Of a DNA stretch of 64,000 bases, positions 7,768-16,799 are shown piece after piece. Below the pieces are notes generated by a model, which had not been told where the DNA came from, searched no databases, and saw nothing but the letters and a program-made list of their open reading frames with translations. Made by a program: the position numbers and the translations under genes. Origin of the DNA: an uncultured Clostridia bacterium (GTDB lineage: Bacteria; Bacillota; Clostridia; UMGS1810); assembly GCA_934463115.1 (NCBI GenBank), contig CAKSIN010000012.1, positions 11,415-75,414 on the forward strand, read 5' to 3'. Numbering within the stretch: the stretch's first letter is position 1; every line of letters starts with the position of its first letter.

Positions 7768-9000
7768 ATGAATATTGCAGTAGCGGGAACAGGATATGTG
7801 GGTTTATCAATTGCAACGCTTTTGTCACAGCACAATCACGTTACAGCTGTGGATATTGTGCCCGAAAAAGTTGAATGTATAAATAATCGGAAGTCACCTA
7901 TACAAGATGAATATATTGAAAAATATCTTGCCGAAAAAGAACTTGACCTGACGGCAACGCTCGATGCGGAAAAAGCTTACAAAGAGGCTGATTTTGTTGT
8001 TATTGCCGCACCGACAAATTATGACAGCAAAAAGAATTTTTTTGACACATCGGCGGTGGAATCCGTAATTGAACTTGTGTTAAAAGTAAATCCGAACGCA
8101 ATTATGGTTATTAAATCAACGATACCGGTCGGCTATACATGCAGCGTTCGAAAAAAATATAACACAGATAATATCATTTTCAGCCCTGAGTTTCTTCGTG
8201 AATCCAAGGCGCTGTATGATAATCTGTATCCAAGCAGAATAATTGTAGGTACGGATACCGAAAATAAGCGTCTTACCGATGCGGCAAACACTTTCGCCCG
8301 ACTTCTGCAGGACGGAGCCATAAAAGAAAATATAGACACGCTTATAATGGGGTTCACAGAGGCCGAAGCTGTAAAACTGTTTTCAAATACATACCTTGCT
8401 CTTAGGGTTTCATATTTCAATGAGCTTGATACATATGCCGAACTCAAAGGATTAAACACAAAGGAAATTATAGACGGCGTGTGCCTTGATCCGAGAATCG
8501 GTAGTTTCTATAACAATCCGTCATTCGGATACGGCGGTTACTGCCTGCCGAAAGATACAAAACAGCTTCTTGCAAACTATGCCGATGTTCCGCAGAATAT
8601 GATGTCGGCAATCGTTGAAAGCAACAAAACTCGCAAAGACTTTATTGCGGACAGAATTCTTGAAATTGCCGGCGGATATTCTGCAAACGGTGAATATAAT
8701 TCATCTCTTGAAAAAGAAGTTGTTATAGGTGTTTACAGGCTTACGATGAAGAGTAATTCCGACAACTTCCGTCAGAGCAGTATACAGGGCGTAATGAAGC
8801 GTATAAAAGCAAAGGGGGCAACTGTTATTGTCTACGAACCTACTCTTGAGGACGGGAGCACATTTTTTGGCAGCCGTGTAGTAAATAACATGGATGAATT
8901 TAAAAAGTTAAGCAACGCGATTGTTGCAAACCGTTATGATTCGTGCCTTGATGATGTGGCAGAAAAAGTATATACAAGGGATTTGTTTAAAAGAGATTAA
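7768..9000 (+). CDS. ugd: UDP-glucose 6-dehydrogenase
   Basis: 410 residues from ATG at 7768, chosen because GGAGG lies 8 bases upstream; an in-frame ATG at 7738 would overlap the epimerase and lacks a site. N-terminal NAD domain with AGTGYVG at residues 6-12, central UDPGDH domain, and the catalytic cysteine C259 in FGYGGYCLPKDT. The essential lysine helix matches FTEAEAVKLFSNTYLA. Oxidises UDP-glucose to UDP-glucuronate with two NAD in the cytoplasm; the preceding gene would epimerise the product. The compact length and SPEFLRESKALYDN block match the short bacterial Ugd group. Last gene of the operon, followed by a strong terminator. Confidence 0.92.
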   Translation: MNIAVAGTGYVGLSIATLLSQHNHVTAVDIVPEKVECINNRKSPIQDEYIEKYLAEKELDLTATLDAEKAYKEADFVVIAAPTNYDSKKNFFDTSAVESVIELVLKVNPNAIMVIKSTIPVGYTCSVRKKYNTDNIIFSPEFLRESKALYDNLYPSRIIVGTDTENKRLTDAANTFARLLQDGAIKENIDTLIMGFTEAEAVKLFSNTYLALRVSYFNELDTYAELKGLNTKEIIDGVCLDPRIGSFYNNPSFGYGGYCLPKDTKQLLANYADVPQNMMSAIVESNKTRKDFIADRILEIAGGYSANGEYNSSLEKEVVIGVYRLTMKSNSDNFRQSSIQGVMKRIKAKGATVIVYEPTLEDGSTFFGSRVVNNMDEFKKLSNAIVANRYDSCLDDVAEKVYTRDLFKRD

Positions 9001-9041
9001 AAAAATGCGCCGTCGGTTTATTGCCGATGGCGCATTTTTTT
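9001..9041. terminator. Bidirectional terminator after ugd
   Basis: A run of A, then ATGCGCC-GTCGG, loop, then CCGA-GGCGCAT and seven T: a strong GC-rich stem with A/T tails on both sides. It ends the UDP-uronate operon and the glycosidase remnant on the opposite strand, whose last codons it touches. Confidence 0.88.
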
Positions 9042-9816
9042 AGAGATATTTGTTTAGCAATACCATTACATAAGATGTAAATCCGTGATTACAGCTTGCC
9101 GACGGAGCATTCATTTCCCAGAGTGTTCCTGTAGAATCAGCCATTGGTAAGAAATATTCCTCAATATCGCAGAGCATTTCGGATATGTATCCGTTTTGAG
9201 CGAGTATTTCAAGCCACAGAAAATACCCTATAAAAGCATTCGAAGGATATACTTCCTTATACAATCCCGTTTTTTCACGTTTTCGTCCGAATTCGCAGAC
9301 AAGTTTATCCAACAAATCGGCATGAGTTTTGCGCGTTGCAACCCCTGTGAAAAAAGCATAATACTGACATGTCTCGGTAACGGAGTCTGTGACATATAAA
9401 ACATTCGTTTCGTTTCTCAGTGCCTGATCGTGGAAGAATCCGTTTATGCATGACATTTTGCAAATTGTTTCAGTCAGCGATTTTGCCTTTTCTGCATATC
9501 CGTTTCCGGGATAAAGCTTATCTGCCGTACGCAAAGTCATGACATATAGCATATTTGTCGGAAAGTTTACTCCGCTCACAAAATCGTTTGCCTTTGACCA
9601 CTCCACAAAATTCCATCCGTCAAGATTTTCAAGCAGGCCGTCTGAATTTTCGTATTTTTCAAAATAGCTCATCAGGTTGGTAACTTTATTCTTTGCAGCA
9701 GCAACAAAACCTGCATTTCCGCTTCTGTCAAGATACTCGCTTAGCTCAAGTATATACCACATTGCCCACTGCGGTATAAAACCGTCGCCGTCGGCAGGGT
9801 AGCACATAGGCAGCAT
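9040..9816 (-). pseudogene. Remnant of a six-hairpin glycosidase (GH78 alpha-L-rhamnosidase-like), N-terminally truncated
   Basis: The frame encodes 258 residues from the first ATG. They read like the C-terminal half of an (alpha/alpha)6 catalytic domain: DGFIPQWAMWYILEL, SVTETCQYYAFF, NAFIGYFLWLEILAQNG and a closing TGTLWEMNAPSASCNHGFTS. Full alpha-L-rhamnosidases are 600-1000 residues, so most of the gene is missing. Upstream the frame continues only nine codons (EELIWNESP) to a TGA, and 38 bases separate it from the carB-dapF stop. No well-placed ribosome binding site precedes the ATG. It is therefore most likely a decayed gene; a short functional derivative cannot be excluded. The GH78 assignment is by overall resemblance. 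Confidence 0.6.
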
Positions 9817-9854
9817 AGGTGATTCGTTCCAAATGAGTTCCTCTCAAAATTATA

Positions 9855-12800
9855 CTATTCTATGTTTACAATTCCTTTAAATGATGTAACCGCATTACCG
9901 GTCATATACACTGTTCCGTCATCTGTATACCTAATCACAAGGTCACCGCCTACAAGTTTAACTGTAATGTCGGTGTTCCTTTGGCACAATCCCATTTCGC
10001 ATGCAGCAACTGCAGCAGCACATGCACCGGTTCCGCATGCACGTGTTTCACCGTTTCCGCGCTCCCATGTACGCATTTTAATTGTTTTTTCGTTTATTAT
10101 TTTGATAAATTCAGTGTTCACTCTTTCGGGGAACAGGGGATCGTTTTCAAATTTAGGTCCTATTTCTTCGAGGTTGAGTGAATCAACATTTTCCGACACA
10201 ACAACACAGTGGGGATTACCCATAGATACAGCTGATATATTGTAAATGCCGTCGGCAATTTCCGCATCAACATCGATTATCTTTTCGCCATGAAGTAAAA
10301 CAGGTATCTTTTGCGGATCAAGTTCTGCTTTTCCCATATTTACGCATGCGGAAGTTATTTTTCCGCTCTGTTTATTGAGGTGTAACGCTCTGATTCCGCT
10401 CGCTGTTTCAATAGATATATCGGTTTTTGATACAATACCGTTTTCATACAGATACTTACCCACGCAGCGTATTGCATTACCGCACATTTTTCCTTCACTG
10501 CCGTCTATATTAAACATGCGCATTTTTGCATCGGCAACATCCGAGGGGCATATCAGAACAAGTCCACCGCCTCCTATGCCGTAGTGATGATCCGAAAGCT
10601 GAACGCTCAGACCTTCGGGGTTATCAATTTTTTGCTTAAAGCAATCAAAGAAAATGTAATCTTCTCCGCAGCCATGCATTTTTACAAATTCGAGTTTTTC
10701 GCGTTCTGTTCGCATATGGTTTATATCCACCAGTTCTGTCGAATACTCGCTGTAACGGCTTCTGATACTGTCAGCAAGCGCACCGGCGGTGTCAAGCGAT
10801 GTAAGGCAGGGAACATTGCGTTCAATTGCCTTCCTGCGAATTTTAACGCTGTCTCTGGTTGGTATTCTGCCTTTTGACGACGTAGAAATTACATAGTTGA
10901 TTTTTCCGCTCTCGATTAATGTTATTGCATTGCTCTCGCTCTCGTAAATTTTGTAAACAACCTCAGCGTCAAGTTCATATTTGCGAAGTACATCTGCTGT
11001 TCCCTGGGTTGCATATAATTTGAAACCGAGATCAGCATATTTTTTTGCTATATCCGCAATTTCTTTTTTATCGGAGTCACGCACCGTAATAAATACTCCG
11101 CCGCTTCGGCGTATGCTACATCCGCTGCTGAGCAATCCTTTAAAAATAGCTTCTTCACGTGTTCCGGCAATTCCGAGAACCTCACCGGTTGATTTCATTT
11201 CCGGTCCGAGATGATTATCTACATTTGCAAGCTTTTCAAAAGAGAACACCGGAACCTTTACCGCAACATACGGAGACGGTGGGTACAGTCCGGGTTTGTA
11301 ACCCATATCGGCAAGCTTTTCACCGAGCATTGCACGTGTGGCAAGATCTACCATTGGTATTCCCGTTACTTTGCTTATATACGGAATGGTACGTGAACTG
11401 CGCGGATTAACCTCAATTACATACAATTCGTTGTCATATATAAGATATTGAATATTTACCAATCCGAGTGCTTTCAACGAAAGGGAGAGATTTCTTGTGC
11501 TTTCAATTATTTTTTCGGTTAATTCATCCGAGAGATTCCACGCAGGATAAACAGCTATGGAATCGCCGGAATGTACACCGGCACGTTCTATATGCTCCAT
11601 TATTCCCGGAATGAGTATGTCTTCACCGTCACAAATAGCATCAACCTCAAGTTCCGTTCCCATAAGATATTTATCTATAAGCACGGGATTTTCGATATTT
11701 GTGTCAAGAATAATCGACATATATTCCCGAATATCCTCATCATTAAACGCAATAATCATATTCTGACCGCCGAGGACATATGATGGGCGCATAAGTACAG
11801 GATATCCAATCTTTTCGGCAGCGTCAAGTGCCTCTTCGGTTGTCATTACCGTGCTGCCTTTTGGCCTTGCAATATGATGCTTTTCAAGAAGTTCATCAAA
11901 CAGCTCGCGGTCTTCGGCAGCGTCTATACTTTCTGCCGATGTTCCGAGAATCTTCACACCGTTCTTACTCAGATAATTTGTAAGCTTAATTGCCGTCTGA
12001 CCTCCGAATGCCACAACAACACCGTATGGCTTTTCAATGTTTATTATATTCATTACGTCTTCATTTGTAAGAGGTTCAAAATACAATCTGTCTGCTGTGT
12101 CGAAGTCTGTTGAAACCGTTTCCGGGTTGTTGTTTACTATTACAACATCATAGCCCGCCTCTTTCAGCGACCATACGCAATGAACCGAGGCATAATCAAA
12201 TTCCACACCTTGTCCGATACGAATCGGTCCGGAACCAAAGACAATAATTGTTTTCTTATGATTTTCTTTTGCAGTCTCAATAAACGGTGCAGCCTCATCC
12301 TCATCTTCGTACGATGAATAAAAATAGGGCGTAGTTGCCTCGAATTCGGCTGCGCAGGTGTCAACCATCTTAAATGACGCATTTCGGTGATTTTTTATTT
12401 GTTTTCCGCTTATTTTAACAATGTCATCATCCTGATAACCTAATTTCTTTGCGCGCAGGTACAACTCGTCATTCAAATCATTCGAATCAGCAAGTTCCCT
12501 TTCAAAATTTGCAAGGTTATTTAATTTTGCAAGAAACCATTCGTCTATTTTGGTAATACCATGTATCTGCTCTATTGAAATACCGCGTTTGAGAGCCTCA
12601 AACACAACAAACAAACGCTTGTCATCACAATTATAAAGCTGTGATGCCACCTCGTCATCTGATAAATGCGATATTTTGGCATTTGTAAGCGTACTTTGCT
12701 TAATTTCTGCTCCGCGTACTGCCTTCATTATAGCTTCTTCAAATGTCGAGCCAATGCTCATAACCTCGCCGGTCGCTTTCATCTGCGTGCCGAGTTTTTT

Positions 12801-13907
12801 GCTTGCATAAACAAATTTATCAAAAGGCCATTTGGGGAATTTAACCACAACATAGTCAAGCGCAGGTTCAAATGCAGCATATGTTACACCGGTTACATCA
12901 TTTTTAATTTCGTCAAGATTGTATCCGATTGCAATTTTTGCCGCAACCTTTGCTATCGGGTAGCCTGTTGCTTTTGACGCGAGTGCCGATGAACGCGATA
13001 CACGCGGATTAACTTCAATTACGGCATATTCAAACGTTTCGGGGTTAAGTGCAAACTGACAGTTGCATCCGCCTTCAACCTTGAGTGTACTTATAATATT
13101 CAGCGCCGCACTTCTGAGCATTTGGTATTCTTTATCGGCAAGCGTAACAGCAGGAGCAATAACTATAGAGTCTCCCGTGTGCACTCCGACAGGATCAAAA
13201 TTTTCCATGCTGCAGACTGTTATAACATTTCCGGCGCGGTCGCGTATAACCTCAAATTCAATTTCTTTCCATCCGGCAATGCATTTTTCAACAAGAATCT
13301 GGTTAATGGGGGATTGATATATTCCGTTCATGGCGATTTCACGCAGTTCTTTTTCGTCATTAACTATTCCGCCGCCGGTTCCGCCGAGGGTAAATGCCGG
13401 ACGAATGATTAGCGGATATCCCGTTTCATTTGCAAATTCTACCGCAGCCTCAACCGTTGTTACAACCTTTGACGGTATAACCGGCTGACCGATTGATTCC
13501 ATTGTATCTTTGAACAACTGACGGTCCTCGGCTTTATCTATTGTTTCGGGATTTGCGCCGAGAAGTGTTACACCGTGTTTTTCAAGAAAACCTTCTTTTG
13601 CAAGCTGCATAGAAAGTGTAAGTCCTGTTTGTCCGCCAAGGGTGGAAAGCAAACTGTCCGGCTTTTCTTTTTCTATAATGCGCTTTACTGTTGTAATGTT
13701 AAGCGGTTCCAAATAAATTTCGTCCGCCATGGAATTGTCTGTCATTATTGTTGCCGGGTTGGAGTTCACAAGTACAACGTTCAGTCCGGCTTCTTTAAGT
13801 GCTCTGCATGCTTGTGTTCCGGCGTAGTCAAACTCGGCCGCCTGACCGATAACAATCGGACCGGAACCGATAACCATTACTTTTTTAAGATTTTTATTGA
13901 GCGGCAT
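9855..13907 (-). CDS. carB-dapF: Carbamoyl-phosphate synthase large subunit fused to diaminopimelate epimerase (CarB-DapF)
   Basis: 1350 residues in one uninterrupted frame. Residues 1 to about 1064 are a full CarB: two ATP-grasp synthetase halves, each opening with GSGPI(V/R)IGQ, the oligomerisation domain, and a C-terminal MGS-like allosteric domain containing YATQGTADVLRKY. After the linker TELVDINHMRTEREK, residues about 1073-1350 are a complete DapF: KMHGCG, DGSEGKMCGNAIR with catalytic C1142, and GETRACGTGACAA with catalytic C1291. CarB makes carbamoyl phosphate for pyrimidines and arginine; DapF makes meso-diaminopimelate for peptidoglycan and lysine. Start ATG at 13905-13907 has AAGGAA upstream and lies inside the end of carA (14-base overlap). 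Met1065 follows GGTGG and could be an internal dapF start. Two conserved DapF positions differ: see the findings. Confidence 0.9.
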   Translation of the reverse strand: MPLNKNLKKVMVIGSGPIVIGQAAEFDYAGTQACRALKEAGLNVVLVNSNPATIMTDNSMADEIYLEPLNITTVKRIIEKEKPDSLLSTLGGQTGLTLSMQLAKEGFLEKHGVTLLGANPETIDKAEDRQLFKDTMESIGQPVIPSKVVTTVEAAVEFANETGYPLIIRPAFTLGGTGGGIVNDEKELREIAMNGIYQSPINQILVEKCIAGWKEIEFEVIRDRAGNVITVCSMENFDPVGVHTGDSIVIAPAVTLADKEYQMLRSAALNIISTLKVEGGCNCQFALNPETFEYAVIEVNPRVSRSSALASKATGYPIAKVAAKIAIGYNLDEIKNDVTGVTYAAFEPALDYVVVKFPKWPFDKFVYASKKLGTQMKATGEVMSIGSTFEEAIMKAVRGAEIKQSTLTNAKISHLSDDEVASQLYNCDDKRLFVVFEALKRGISIEQIHGITKIDEWFLAKLNNLANFERELADSNDLNDELYLRAKKLGYQDDDIVKISGKQIKNHRNASFKMVDTCAAEFEATTPYFYSSYEDEDEAAPFIETAKENHKKTIIVFGSGPIRIGQGVEFDYASVHCVWSLKEAGYDVVIVNNNPETVSTDFDTADRLYFEPLTNEDVMNIINIEKPYGVVVAFGGQTAIKLTNYLSKNGVKILGTSAESIDAAEDRELFDELLEKHHIARPKGSTVMTTEEALDAAEKIGYPVLMRPSYVLGGQNMIIAFNDEDIREYMSIILDTNIENPVLIDKYLMGTELEVDAICDGEDILIPGIMEHIERAGVHSGDSIAVYPAWNLSDELTEKIIESTRNLSLSLKALGLVNIQYLIYDNELYVIEVNPRSSRTIPYISKVTGIPMVDLATRAMLGEKLADMGYKPGLYPPSPYVAVKVPVFSFEKLANVDNHLGPEMKSTGEVLGIAGTREEAIFKGLLSSGCSIRRSGGVFITVRDSDKKEIADIAKKYADLGFKLYATQGTADVLRKYELDAEVVYKIYESESNAITLIESGKINYVISTSSKGRIPTRDSVKIRRKAIERNVPCLTSLDTAGALADSIRSRYSEYSTELVDINHMRTEREKLEFVKMHGCGEDYIFFDCFKQKIDNPEGLSVQLSDHHYGIGGGGLVLICPSDVADAKMRMFNIDGSEGKMCGNAIRCVGKYLYENGIVSKTDISIETASGIRALHLNKQSGKITSACVNMGKAELDPQKIPVLLHGEKIIDVDAEIADGIYNISAVSMGNPHCVVVSENVDSLNLEEIGPKFENDPLFPERVNTEFIKIINEKTIKMRTWERGNGETRACGTGACAAAVAACEMGLCQRNTDITVKLVGGDLVIRYTDDGTVYMTGNAVTSFKGIVNIE

Positions 13908-14991
13908 TTTCCTTTACCTCCCTGATCATATCTATAAATTTGTCAAACAGAAAATTTGTATCGTGCGGTCCGCCGCACGCTTCCGGATGAAACTGAACCG
14001 AAAATGCCGGGGTGTCCGTATACATTATGCCTTCGCAGGTTTTATCATTTACATTTTCAAAATACAATTTTGCATTGTCCGGCAGCGAATCTGTTTTAAC
14101 GGCATAACCGTGGTTCTGACTTGTTATATATACTCTTCCGCTTTGCAGAATGTCTTTTACCGGTTGATTTGCCCCGCGATGTCCATATTTGAGTTTTTCG
14201 GTTTTTGCACCGTTTGAAAGTGCCAGCAGCTGATGTCCGAGACAAATACCGAACATCGGTATTTTGCTGTCTGAAACCTTCTTTATCTCTGATATAATCT
14301 GCACATTGTCACTCGGATCCCCGGGACCGTTTGAAAGCATTATTCCGTCCGGGGCAATTTTATTTATTTCTTCGGCTGCGGTATCCTGCGGAATAACCGT
14401 AACATTGCATCCGCGTTTCAGCAATTCGCGGCAAATATTAGCCTTTGCGCCAAAATCCCACAAAACAACGTTATACAACGGTTCCTGCGCAGCGTATGTT
14501 TGCTGCCCGTTAACGCTTACCGTTTCAACGCTGTTTTGCACTCTGTACTGTTTAAGTTCCTCTGTTATTGCACCAATATCCGATATATCTGCGGTTATTT
14601 TTGCATTCATTGTCCCGCTTCGTCTTAGCATTCGTGTAAGGGCACGCGTATCAATACCGCACAGTCCCACAATATTATTTTCACAAAGATAATTTTCAAG
14701 AGTGCCTTCACTTCGGAAGTTTGATGGAACCTCGCATATATCTTTGACAATATACGCTTTCAGGAACGGTTTTCTGCTTTCAAAATCCTCGCTAATCACT
14801 CCGTAATTACCAATAAGCGGAAATGTTTGAATAACAATCTGACCGCAGTAACTCGGATCAGTTATAGTTTCGTTATAGCCTGTCATTGCAGTTGTAAAAA
14901 CAGCCTCGCCGACTGTCTCGCCATATGCTCCAAATGATTGACCGGTAAATATTTCGCCGTTTTCCAAAACAAGATACAGTTTCTTTCTCAT
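13894..14991 (-). CDS. carA: Carbamoyl-phosphate synthase small subunit
   Basis: 365 residues, standard length. The N-terminal CarA domain holds LVLENGEIFTGQSFG and FTTAMTGYNETITDPSY; the C-terminal class I glutamine amidotransferase has the nucleophile Cys in FGICLGHQ and the His-Glu pair in VQFHPEA. It hydrolyses glutamine and channels ammonia to CarB. Its stop codon overlaps the start region of carB by 14 bases, so synthesis of the two subunits is translationally coupled. It is transcribed from a consensus promoter 52 bases upstream. The leader is only about 45 bases, too short for a PyrR-type attenuator, so any pyrimidine control must act differently, perhaps at the inverted repeat around the -10 box. 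Confidence 0.96.
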   Translation of the reverse strand: MRKKLYLVLENGEIFTGQSFGAYGETVGEAVFTTAMTGYNETITDPSYCGQIVIQTFPLIGNYGVISEDFESRKPFLKAYIVKDICEVPSNFRSEGTLENYLCENNIVGLCGIDTRALTRMLRRSGTMNAKITADISDIGAITEELKQYRVQNSVETVSVNGQQTYAAQEPLYNVVLWDFGAKANICRELLKRGCNVTVIPQDTAAEEINKIAPDGIMLSNGPGDPSDNVQIISEIKKVSDSKIPMFGICLGHQLLALSNGAKTEKLKYGHRGANQPVKDILQSGRVYITSQNHGYAVKTDSLPDNAKLYFENVNDKTCEGIMYTDTPAFSVQFHPEACGGPHDTNFLFDKFIDMIREVKENAAQ

Positions 14992-15024
14992 GATTTACCC
15001 CCTCAGTGTATATGACTGAATAAT

Positions 15025-15063
15025 TATTCACAAACTAAATATATTATACATCATTTGTGAATA
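15025..15063. repeat. 10-bp inverted repeat flanking the carA -10 box (candidate operator)
   Basis: TATTCACAAA (15025-15034) and its exact complement TTTGTGAATA (15054-15063) bracket the carA -10 hexamer and the expected transcription start, with a 19-base spacer. The placement fits a repressor site; no terminator-like T-run follows. Confidence 0.5.
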
Positions 15064-15071
15064 TTTGTCAA
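15043..15071 (-). promoter_or_regulatory. Sigma-A promoter of carA-carB-dapF
   Basis: Minus strand TTGACA (15066-15071), 17 bases, TATAAT (15043-15048): a full consensus match, 52 bases ahead of the carA start codon. Confidence 0.85.
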
Positions 15072-15156
15072 TAAGATGCCATGACAAACATTACATTAAA
15101 TACCTATATTTATTGTCTAATTTTACAACAATATATAGAATAGCTGTAATAAGGTA

Positions 15157-15185
15157 TTGAAAAATTTTTTATTATGGCGTATAAT
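15157..15185 (+). promoter_or_regulatory. Sigma-A promoter of cardiolipin synthase gene
   Basis: TTGAAA (15157-15162), 17 bases, TATAAT (15180-15185), followed after 15 bases by GAGAGG and the TTG start. Divergent from the carA promoter. Confidence 0.78.
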
Positions 15186-15214
15186 AACATAAGTGAAGCA
15201 GAGAGGTGAATGTT

Positions 15215-16738
15215 TTGAAAAAGTTTTTAAAGCCGTTATTCAGCAGAAAAATTCTCGGAGCAATTATTCTTGCACTGCAGGTTGCGGTTATTGTTTTTAC
15301 CGTAGACAAGATATACACGCGCCGCATTATATACGGTGGGAACACACTTATTGCAATATTATTCATAATTTATGAAATAAACCGTGACGTTTCCCCGAGT
15401 TTTAAGCTTATATGGATTGCAATTGTTGCGATTATGCCTCCGTTCGGGATTCTGATGTATCTGTATATTCACCTGGATATATTCAATTTTAACCTTAAAT
15501 CACGCGTTTACAGCGTAACATCGGCCGCTGGAGACTTTATAAGCAAAAATCAGTGTTCCTCCGTAAGCACTGAAGATATAGCAGGAATATCTATACCCGA
15601 ATATTTGCATAAATATGCAAAATCGCCGACATATCCGGCGCAGAACATAAATTATTTTCCACTGGGGGACTATATGTTTGATTCCATGCTGCGTGATCTT
15701 GAAAATGCGGAAACATACATATTCATGGAATATTTTATTTTAAACGAAAAAAGCATAATGTGGAAACGGATTGAAGATATACTTATGCGAAAGGCAGCAG
15801 CAGGAGTCGATGTCAGGGTTATATATGACGCGATGGGATCACTTACAACGGTTAACGGTGATTTTGCCAAAAAACTTAATGATAAAAAAATCAAGTGTAT
15901 TCCGTTTGCACCCGTAAGGCCGTTTATATCCAGTTATCACAACAATCGCGACCACAGAAAAATACTTGCAATAGACGGGAAATACGCATACACAGGCGGT
16001 ATAAACCTAAGCGATGAATATATAAACAAACGCAGCCGATTCGGTCATTGGAAAGACAGCGCCGTCCGCGTTGAGGGTGAGGCCGCATCCGGATTTGCAC
16101 TTATGTTTCTGAAAAGCTGGGCTCTTATAAGCGGTTCAACCCCCGAATTTGAGAAATACTGTCTGCCGATACACAGCGACGCTCCATGCAGCGGAATTAT
16201 TATTCCGTTTGATGATAATCCGCTTGACAATGAACGTGTGTCCGAAAACGTTTATTTACATATGATAAATACCGCAAAGAAATATGTGTATATTACAACA
16301 CCGTATCTGATACTTGATGACGATTTATCCGATGCTATGCGATTTGCGGCAAAACGCGGTGTTGACATCAGAATCGTAATGCCGCATATACCCGACAAAT
16401 GGTACGCATTTGCCTTAGCGAGAACATACTATCCGGAGCTGATTAACGACGGTGTAAAAATATATGAATATACACCGGGATTTATACATGCAAAAAGCAC
16501 TGTATGTGATGGCGAAAAAGCCTTTATAGGTTCGGCAAATTATGATTTCAGAAGCCTATACCTGCACTATGAGTGTGGCTGCTGTATCTGCAATAATCCG
16601 GTTATTTCCGATATGCTGCTCGACTTTCGCGAAACACTGGATAAATGTCATATGTTTACAATGGAAGATTACAACGGGTTGAACGTTTTATATCGGCTTG
16701 CAGGACGTGTGTTCAGATTTTTTGCGCCGCTCATGTAA
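15215..16738 (+). CDS. cls: Cardiolipin synthase (phospholipase D family)
   Basis: 507 residues from TTG at 15215, preceded by GAGAGG; a GTG at 15206 is in frame but overlaps that site. The N-terminus has two to three membrane segments (IILALQVAVIVFTV, TLIAILFIIYEI, LIWIAIVAIMPPFG), the usual Cls anchor. Two phospholipase D catalytic motifs follow: HRKILAID in the first half and HAKSTVCDG ... GSANYDFRS in the second. The enzyme condenses two phosphatidylglycerols, or PG with another phosphatidyl donor, to cardiolipin on the membrane. Both HKD motifs are intact, so activity is expected. It has its own promoter and is followed by an AEC permease gene. Confidence 0.93.
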   Translation: MKKFLKPLFSRKILGAIILALQVAVIVFTVDKIYTRRIIYGGNTLIAILFIIYEINRDVSPSFKLIWIAIVAIMPPFGILMYLYIHLDIFNFNLKSRVYSVTSAAGDFISKNQCSSVSTEDIAGISIPEYLHKYAKSPTYPAQNINYFPLGDYMFDSMLRDLENAETYIFMEYFILNEKSIMWKRIEDILMRKAAAGVDVRVIYDAMGSLTTVNGDFAKKLNDKKIKCIPFAPVRPFISSYHNNRDHRKILAIDGKYAYTGGINLSDEYINKRSRFGHWKDSAVRVEGEAASGFALMFLKSWALISGSTPEFEKYCLPIHSDAPCSGIIIPFDDNPLDNERVSENVYLHMINTAKKYVYITTPYLILDDDLSDAMRFAAKRGVDIRIVMPHIPDKWYAFALARTYYPELINDGVKIYEYTPGFIHAKSTVCDGEKAFIGSANYDFRSLYLHYECGCCICNNPVISDMLLDFRETLDKCHMFTMEDYNGLNVLYRLAGRVFRFFAPLM

Positions 16739-16799
16739 TTTCAGGCATAATATTCTACACAGAAATACAAATTCAAAATTAACATCAAGAGGTGTACTA

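Noticed and set aside
14992..15214. PyrR-binding or other attenuator leader for carA
   Set aside because: The promoter lies only 52 bases before the start, leaving no room for alternative stem-loops.
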